This document shows, piece after piece, positions 5,374 through 9,510 of a stretch of DNA of 9,510 bases (within the stretch, counting starts at the first letter, position 1; each line of letters starts with the position of its first letter). The notes under the pieces were generated by a model. That model was not told the origin of the DNA. It ran no database searches and saw only the letters and a list, made by a program, of their open reading frames with translations. Source of the DNA: RGIG995 sp045635765 (GTDB lineage Bacteria; Bacillota; Clostridia; Oscillospirales; UBA644); the NCBI GenBank assembly GCA_045635765.1, contig JAZTWH010000064.1, forward strand, positions 1 to 9,510, written 5' to 3'. A program made the translations under genes and the position numbers.

Positions 5374-6223
5374 CCTGCATTGCGATACGGCAACGGAACT
5401 GTACCTGCGAAAGATTCCTTTTGACAATCCCGAGACCCATATCAACGCCCACACCGTCAAGGGGCATCAAGTGACCCAGTGCTTTGCGGTCTTTTTCAAC
5501 GACACCGTAGCCCGCCCCCGGGGCATGGACTTTTTTTGTGCCGTTGCCGATACCGTTTTCCCCCAACTGCACCGTCCCGGACTCACGCCCCTGCTGACGG
5601 TCGAGGGAGCCGGGGTCTTGGCCTCGGACCCGGACTGGATTTCGCAACTGGCAGAAAAAGGGTGTCGCATGGCGGGGCTGGTATGGAACGGACGCAATTC
5701 CTTGGCAACGGGAGCCATGACCGACGACGGGGCAAAATTAACCCCTCAGGGCCGATGGGCCGTGTCGGAGCTCATCCGAAGGGGCATTTCCGTAGATGTT
5801 TCCCATCTTTCCTCCGCCGGGACCGATGAGATTTTGGACCTGACCGACGCACCCATCGTAGCCTCCCATTCCAACGCACGTTCGGTCTGCAATCACCCCC
5901 GGAATCTGCCCGACCATACGGCCCGGGAAATCTTTGCCCGGTCCGGCCTGGTGGGACTGAATCTCTATCCGGATTTTTTGTCGGGAAAGGAGGCCACCGT
6001 CGACGATGTTTTGCGTCACGCCGAACGGTTTCTCACTCTGGGAGGGCAACGGAGTCTCGCCTTAGGCTGTGACCTGGACGGAATTGACCGAATGCCCTTG
6101 GAAATGAAGGATTTTTCCTCGCTGGAGCTGCTTTACGACCGATTTTGCCGAGCCTTTGGCAACGGCATTGCCACGGATATTTTTTATAACAACGCCCAAC
6201 GCTTTTTTCAACATTTTTCTTAA
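5360..6223 (+). CDS. Membrane dipeptidase-like (M19, renal dipeptidase family) metallohydrolase
   Basis: A 287-residue peptidase family M19 protein of the amidohydrolase superfamily. Known members cleave dipeptides using a binuclear zinc centre. The ligands line up: H7 and D9 (DLHCD), bridging E82 (TVEGA), H149 (DVSHL) and H170 (ASHSNAR), with R181 and D238 (CDLDG) as substrate and catalytic residues. No signal peptide is present, so this short bacterial form is probably cytoplasmic, perhaps acting on dipeptides or D-amino-acid-containing turnover products; the substrate is not deducible. The start is GTG 5360 with GGAG 7 nt upstream, overlapping yraN by 14 nt. The phosphoesterase follows after 11 nt. 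Confidence 0.94.
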   Translation: MNIFDLHCDTATELYLRKIPFDNPETHINAHTVKGHQVTQCFAVFFNDTVARPRGMDFFCAVADTVFPQLHRPGLTPLLTVEGAGVLASDPDWISQLAEKGCRMAGLVWNGRNSLATGAMTDDGAKLTPQGRWAVSELIRRGISVDVSHLSSAGTDEILDLTDAPIVASHSNARSVCNHPRNLPDHTAREIFARSGLVGLNLYPDFLSGKEATVDDVLRHAERFLTLGGQRSLALGCDLDGIDRMPLEMKDFSSLELLYDRFCRAFGNGIATDIFYNNAQRFFQHFS

Positions 6224-6234
6224 AGGAGCCCATC

Positions 6235-6906
6235 ATGGCGCTTTACACAATGGCAGACCTGCATCTGTCCTTTTCCACGGGAAAGCCCATGGATATTTTC
6301 GGGGACCGATGGAAGGACCATCCCGAAAAAATCGCACAACGCTGGCCCTTGACCGAGGACGATACCATCGTTCTGCCGGGGGATTTTTCCTGGGCCATCG
6401 ACTTCAAAGAATTGGCGGAAGACATGGCCTTCCTGCAGGCCCTTCCCGGGAAAAAAATTCTCTCCAAGGGGAACCACGATTACTGGTGGGAAACCATGGC
6501 GAAGCTGAAAAAATTTTCCGCCGACTACCCTTCCATTTCTTTTTTGCACAACAATTCCTACACCGTAGGGGCCGCCCGCATTTGCGGAACCAGAGGCTGG
6601 ACCCTGGAGGGAACGGACGAGGACGAAAAGGTCTTGCATCGGGAGGTAGGACGATTGAGAACCTCCCTGGAACAAGGAGAAGGGGAGCCTTTGGTGTTCT
6701 TGCACTATCCCCCCGTATTCGGGGATTTGCAATGCGAACCGATTCTGGAGGTTTTGAAGGAATTCGGCGTGAAGGAATGTTATTACGGCCATCTCCACGG
6801 CCCCGGTGCCACCAATCTTGCGGTGCAGGGAGAGGTGTCGGGAATTCGATTCCGCCTCGTGTCCGCCGACCACCTGGATTTTATTCCTCTAAAAATCCGT
6901 GATTAG
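6235..6906 (+). CDS. Calcineurin-like metallophosphoesterase
   Basis: A 223-residue calcineurin-like phosphoesterase with all five metal-binding motifs: DLH (8-10), GDFSWA (49-54), GNHDYW (79-84), HYPP (157-160) and GHLHG (185-189). The fold uses two metal ions to hydrolyse phosphomono- or diesters; the substrate of this subgroup cannot be read from sequence. No signal peptide or membrane segment is seen, so it is probably cytoplasmic. AAGGAG at 6223-6228 overlaps the stop of the dipeptidase gene and lies 6 nt from the ATG, indicating coupled expression. It is the last gene of the obg operon; no convincing terminator follows. Confidence 0.93.
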   Translation: MALYTMADLHLSFSTGKPMDIFGDRWKDHPEKIAQRWPLTEDDTIVLPGDFSWAIDFKELAEDMAFLQALPGKKILSKGNHDYWWETMAKLKKFSADYPSISFLHNNSYTVGAARICGTRGWTLEGTDEDEKVLHREVGRLRTSLEQGEGEPLVFLHYPPVFGDLQCEPILEVLKEFGVKECYYGHLHGPGATNLAVQGEVSGIRFRLVSADHLDFIPLKIRD

Positions 6907-6969
6907 CCTGATTTTATGCCGTTTTTGAGACATTTCTGCAACAAGATTTCAAACTTTTGTGCCAAAGTA

Positions 6970-6998
6970 TGGAAAAAAAATAAGATATATGCTATAAT
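6970..6998 (+). promoter_or_regulatory. Extended -10 promoter for tig
   Basis: TATAAT at 6993-6998 with an extended -10 TGC at 6990-6992. The -35 at 17 nt spacing is poor (TGGAAA, 6970-6975), which is common when the extended -10 is strong. Transcription would begin near 7005, about 40 nt before the tig start. Confidence 0.7.
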
Positions 6999-7044
6999 AT
7001 CCTCTATGAAAGATAATTCATAATAATATCAAGGAGTACTGATT

Positions 7045-8688
7045 ATGAAATTAGTAAACAAAAACGAAGTCGAAAAGAACGTAGTCGAGCTGGAGATCTC
7101 TGTCCCTGCAGAGGAATTTGAAGCCGCCGTTCAGGCTTCCTACCGTAAGAACGCGGGCAAGGTCAACATCCCCGGCTTCCGCAGAGGAAAAGCCCCCCGC
7201 AAGATCATCGAAAAGATGTACGGCGAAGGCTTTTTCTGGAACGACGCCGTGGACGCCCTGTATCCCGACGCCTACGAAGCCGCAGTAAAAGAAGCCGGCA
7301 TCACCCCCGTAGACCGGGCCGACATTGAAATCGTCGACATTGCCGCCGACAAGGGATTCACCTTCAAGGCAAAGGTTACCGTGAAGCCCGAGGTCAGCGT
7401 GAAGGAATACAAAGGTCTGAAGATCGAAAAGCCCTCCACCTCCGTCACCGACGAAGACGTTGCCAACGAAATCGCCGGCTATCAGCGTCGCAATTCCCGG
7501 ATGATCGACGTAGAAGACCGGGCCGCAGAGCTGGACGATACCGTAACCTTCGATTTTGAAGGCTTCACCGACGGAAAACCCTTTGAAGGCGGAAAAGCAT
7601 CCGATTACACCCTCAAGCTGGGCTCCGGCCAGTTCATCCCCGGCTTTGAGGATCAAATGGTCGGCAAGAAGATCGACGAAGAATTTACCGTCAACGTTAC
7701 CTTCCCCGAGGAATACCATTCCGACGAACTGAAGGGTCAGCCCGCAGAATTCAAGTGCTGCATCCACAAGATCCAGAAGGAAGAGCTTCCCGAGGTGGAC
7801 GATGAATTCGTCAAGGACGTCAGCGATTTCGACACCCTTGACGCCTTCAAGGAAGACCTCTCTAAGAAGATTGCCGAACGGAAAGAGGCAGAGGCGGAAC
7901 GGATCGTTTCCGATAAGCTGGCCGAAGCCGTGGCAGAACTGGTGGAAGCCGACATTCCCCAGTGTATGTTCGACAACGAAATTAACGCTTCCCTCAACGA
8001 CTTCGCTCAGAGAATGGCTTCTCAGGGCATGAATATGGAACAGTACATGCAGATCACCGGAGCGAAGATGGAGGATCTCCGCAATATGTTTGCCGGCCGG
8101 GCTCAGGTTGACGTAAAGCTTCGCTTGGCTCTGGAAAAGATCGCCGAACTGGAAGGCGTTGTCATTTCCGATGAAGAGGTCAATGGGGAATATGAAAAAT
8201 TCTCCAAAGAAATGCAGGTTCCCGTGGAACGGATCAAGAGCGACGCCGTAACCGAGAACATCATCAAGGAATTGGCAAACGCAAAGGCCTTTGAATGTGT
8301 CAAGGCCCATGCGGAAATGATCGCAGAAGGAACCAAGAAACCCGCCGCAAAGAAATCTGCCGCCAAGAAAGCCCCCGCAAAGAAAGCCGAAGCGGCCGAA
8401 GAATCTGCCCCCGAGAAAAAGCCCGCCGCTAAGAAGGCTTCCACGACGAAGTCTTCCACCGCCAAAGCTTCTACCGCAAAAAAATCTTCTGACGAAGTAA
8501 AGGCTTCCAACGGAAAGAAGACCGCTGCCGCTTCTAAACCCGCGGCCGCAAAGAAGACCGCAGTGAAAGCAGAGGGTGCAGCGGAAGCAAAGAAGCCCGC
8601 GGCCAAGAAGCCTACGGAAAAGAAGACCTCCACCGCGGCCAAGAAGCCTGCGGAAAAAAAGACCGCGGCGAAAAAAGACGCTGAATAA
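7045..8688 (+). CDS. tig: Trigger factor with a long Lys/Ala-rich C-terminal tail
   Basis: A 547-residue ribosome-bound chaperone and peptidyl-prolyl isomerase that meets nascent chains at the exit tunnel. The N-terminal ribosome-binding domain carries GFRRGKAP (44-51); an FKBP-type domain spans about 163-246 (DDTVTFDFEGFTDGKPFEGG, SGQFIPGFEDQMVG); the C-terminal chaperone arms run to about 430. This already equals the normal family length. A further tail of about 117 residues consists of KKPAAKK, AAKKAPAKK and STAKAST-like repeats, like histone H1 or bacterial Lys/Ala-rich nucleoid proteins. The frame is open without interruption to TAA, so this is not read-through of an adjacent gene. The start has AAGGAG 8 nt upstream. 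clpP follows, the usual arrangement. Confidence 0.97.
   Translation: MKLVNKNEVEKNVVELEISVPAEEFEAAVQASYRKNAGKVNIPGFRRGKAPRKIIEKMYGEGFFWNDAVDALYPDAYEAAVKEAGITPVDRADIEIVDIAADKGFTFKAKVTVKPEVSVKEYKGLKIEKPSTSVTDEDVANEIAGYQRRNSRMIDVEDRAAELDDTVTFDFEGFTDGKPFEGGKASDYTLKLGSGQFIPGFEDQMVGKKIDEEFTVNVTFPEEYHSDELKGQPAEFKCCIHKIQKEELPEVDDEFVKDVSDFDTLDAFKEDLSKKIAERKEAEAERIVSDKLAEAVAELVEADIPQCMFDNEINASLNDFAQRMASQGMNMEQYMQITGAKMEDLRNMFAGRAQVDVKLRLALEKIAELEGVVISDEEVNGEYEKFSKEMQVPVERIKSDAVTENIIKELANAKAFECVKAHAEMIAEGTKKPAAKKSAAKKAPAKKAEAAEESAPEKKPAAKKASTTKSSTAKASTAKKSSDEVKASNGKKTAAASKPAAAKKTAVKAEGAAEAKKPAAKKPTEKKTSTAAKKPAEKKTAAKKDAE
8335..8685 (+). repeat. Low-complexity AAG/GCC-rich coding region of the tig tail
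   Basis: Degenerate, in-frame repetition of AAGAAG-CCC/GCC-GCC units encoding KKPAAKK-type motifs for about 117 codons. Synonymous codons vary between copies (AAG/AAA, GCC/GCA/GCG/GCT), so it is not a recent exact expansion. The composition should make it prone to length variation between strains. Confidence 0.8.
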
Positions 8689-8727
8689 TCCACCGAATTT
8701 TCGGCGATACTGAAACAGAACGGATCG

Positions 8728-8756
8728 GGGACCTTCCGCCTGAAGAGGAGGGTCCC
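8728..8756 (+). terminator. Hairpin between tig and clpP, possible weak terminator or processing site
   Basis: GGGACCTTCC (8728-8737) pairs with GGAGGGTCCC (8747-8756), 10 bp with one G-U and a 9-nt loop. It is followed by TGAATTATC, not a U-tract, so efficient intrinsic termination is doubtful. It may stabilise the tig mRNA 3' end or reduce read-through into clpP. I see no clear promoter or CtsR-type heptad repeat in 8689-8812. Confidence 0.5.
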
Positions 8757-8812
8757 TGAATTATCAAAAAAACCATCCGTCAGACATATTTTTTCCCAAA
8801 GGAGAGATTGCT

Positions 8813-9406
8813 ATGCTGCCAAACAACGCCCTTGTCCCCACCGTCGTCGAACAGACCTCCCGGGGCGAACGTGCCTATGATATTTACTCTCGGTTGCTCA
8901 ATGACCGGATCGTCTTTTTGGCAGACGAAGTCAACGACGTAACGGCCAACCTGGTGGTGGCTCAATTGTTGTTTTTGGAATCGGTTGACCCCGACAAGGA
9001 CATCAGTCTTTACATCAACAGCCCCGGGGGATCCATTACCGCGGGAATGGCGATTTACGACACGATGAATTATATTAAATGCGACGTCTCCACCATCTGC
9101 GTGGGCATGGCCGCAAGCATGGGTGCCTTCCTGCTCTCTGCCGGAGCAAAGGGCAAGCGTTACGCCCTGCCCAACAGCGAGGTCATGATCCATCAGCCCT
9201 TGGGCGGATTCCAGGGCCAGGCCACGGACATCAAGATCCACGCACAACGCATCCTGGACATCAAAGACAAACTGAACCAAATTCTTTCCCAAAACACCGG
9301 CAAGCCCCTGGACGTCATTAAAGCCGATACCGAGCGAGACAATTTCATGACCGCAGAGCAGGCCATGGAATACGGACTCATCGACAAGGTCATCGCCCAT
9401 CGATAA
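8813..9406 (+). CDS. clpP: ATP-dependent Clp protease proteolytic subunit ClpP
   Basis: A 197-residue serine peptidase that forms the tetradecameric chamber used with ClpX or ClpC for protein quality control. The catalytic triad is intact: Ser102 in GMAASMG, His127 in MIHQP and Asp176 in DTERDNF, each five residues further on than in mature E. coli ClpP. Family motifs YINSPGGSITAGMAIYDTM (67-85) and LPNSEVMIHQPLGG (119-132) are present. The N-terminus VPTVVEQTSRGERAYDIYSRLL is standard, and the start has AAAGGAGA about 8 nt upstream. It lies 124 nt after tig, the common tig-clpP pairing; clpX would be expected beyond the window. Confidence 0.98.
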   Translation: MLPNNALVPTVVEQTSRGERAYDIYSRLLNDRIVFLADEVNDVTANLVVAQLLFLESVDPDKDISLYINSPGGSITAGMAIYDTMNYIKCDVSTICVGMAASMGAFLLSAGAKGKRYALPNSEVMIHQPLGGFQGQATDIKIHAQRILDIKDKLNQILSQNTGKPLDVIKADTERDNFMTAEQAMEYGLIDKVIAHR

Positions 9407-9510
9407 TTGCCCCCGCGAATTGCACCTGCAAATTGCACCCCTCGGCATTGTCACTCGGCATTGCCCCTCGGCATTATCCTCGGCATTGTCACTCGGCGTT
9501 GCCCCTCGGC
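9407..9510. repeat. Imperfect ~13-bp tandem repeat array after clpP (runs off the window)
   Basis: Starting at the clpP stop, ATTG-led units follow one another. Two divergent copies come first (AATTGCCCCCGCG, AATTGCACCTGCA), then a longer one (9431-9446). ATTGTCACTCGGC (9447-9459) and ATTGCCCCTCGGC (9460-9472) follow, then a 12-nt ATTATCCTCGGC, ATTGTCACTCGGC again and GTTGCCCCTCGGC ending at 9510. The alternation of two unit types hints at a higher-order period near 26. GGCATTGCC within it can form short hairpins. Full extent and function are unknown. Confidence 0.75.

Noticed and set aside
6907..6969. Possible terminator after the phosphoesterase gene
   Set aside because: Only a weak ACAAGA / TTTTGT stem with an 8-nt loop and no U-tract is visible; not enough to call termination.
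7051..8310. A 419-codon open frame antisense to tig
   Set aside because: It lies wholly opposite a certain gene, has no ribosome binding site or recognisable domain, and is explained by the biased codon use of tig on the other strand.
8103..8693. A minus-strand open frame rich in Phe/Ala opposite the tig tail
   Set aside because: It is simply the complement of repetitive AAG/GCC codons; no start signals.
8693..8704. CCGAATTTTCGG after the tig stop as a terminator
   Set aside because: Only a 5-bp stem with a 2-nt loop and no following U-run.
9407..9510. CRISPR array
   Set aside because: Units are about 13 bp, contiguous and degenerate, with no unique spacers of 30 nt or so between identical repeats.

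Overview
This 9.5 kb window looks like a chromosomal housekeeping region of a Gram-positive anaerobe, most likely class Clostridia and perhaps the Oscillospiraceae/Ruminococcaceae. The taxonomic call is inferred from gene order (rplU-rpmA-obg, then a yraN/M19 dipeptidase/phosphoesterase group, then tig-clpP), strong AGGAGG-type ribosome binding sites and sigma-A-like promoters. The genes of the core blocks are moderately GC-rich.

Layout. (1) Positions 1-475: the end of rplU and complete rpmA, closed by a strong intrinsic terminator. (2) Positions 476-2815: a visibly more AT-rich segment between rpmA and obg, which are often neighbours. It holds a plus-strand zinc-ribbon membrane protein and a minus-strand unit. 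That unit has a consensus promoter, a short leader with a 32-codon ORF and a terminator, a frameshifted exported Cys-rich protein, and a lipoprotein. The plus- and minus-strand genes converge on a shared bidirectional terminator. (3) Positions 2749-6906: a tightly packed plus-strand operon with its own extended -10 promoter: obg, a membrane-anchored protein of unknown function, yraN, an M19 dipeptidase-like enzyme and a calcineurin-like phosphoesterase. Overlaps of 83 and 14 nt suggest translational coupling. (4) Positions 6970-9406: tig with its own promoter, then clpP, forming a protein folding and degradation pair. (5) Positions 9407-9510: an imperfect array of about 13 bp repeats running off the window end.

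The most interesting element is the minus-strand leader at about 2386-2603. It has a near-perfect promoter, a strong Shine-Dalgarno that can be sequestered, a small ORF whose stop codon lies in the terminator stem, and an upstream segment complementary to that stem, as an antiterminator would be. It looks like an attenuator controlling the exported protein/lipoprotein pair. It matches no riboswitch or T-box signature that I recognise. Other notable points are a trigger factor with a histone H1-like Lys/Ala/Pro tail of about 117 residues, an L27 without the N-terminal extension and Prp protease gene usual in Firmicutes, and the long out-of-frame overlap between the membrane protein and yraN.

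All functional names rest on recognising motifs by eye; no database search was run.
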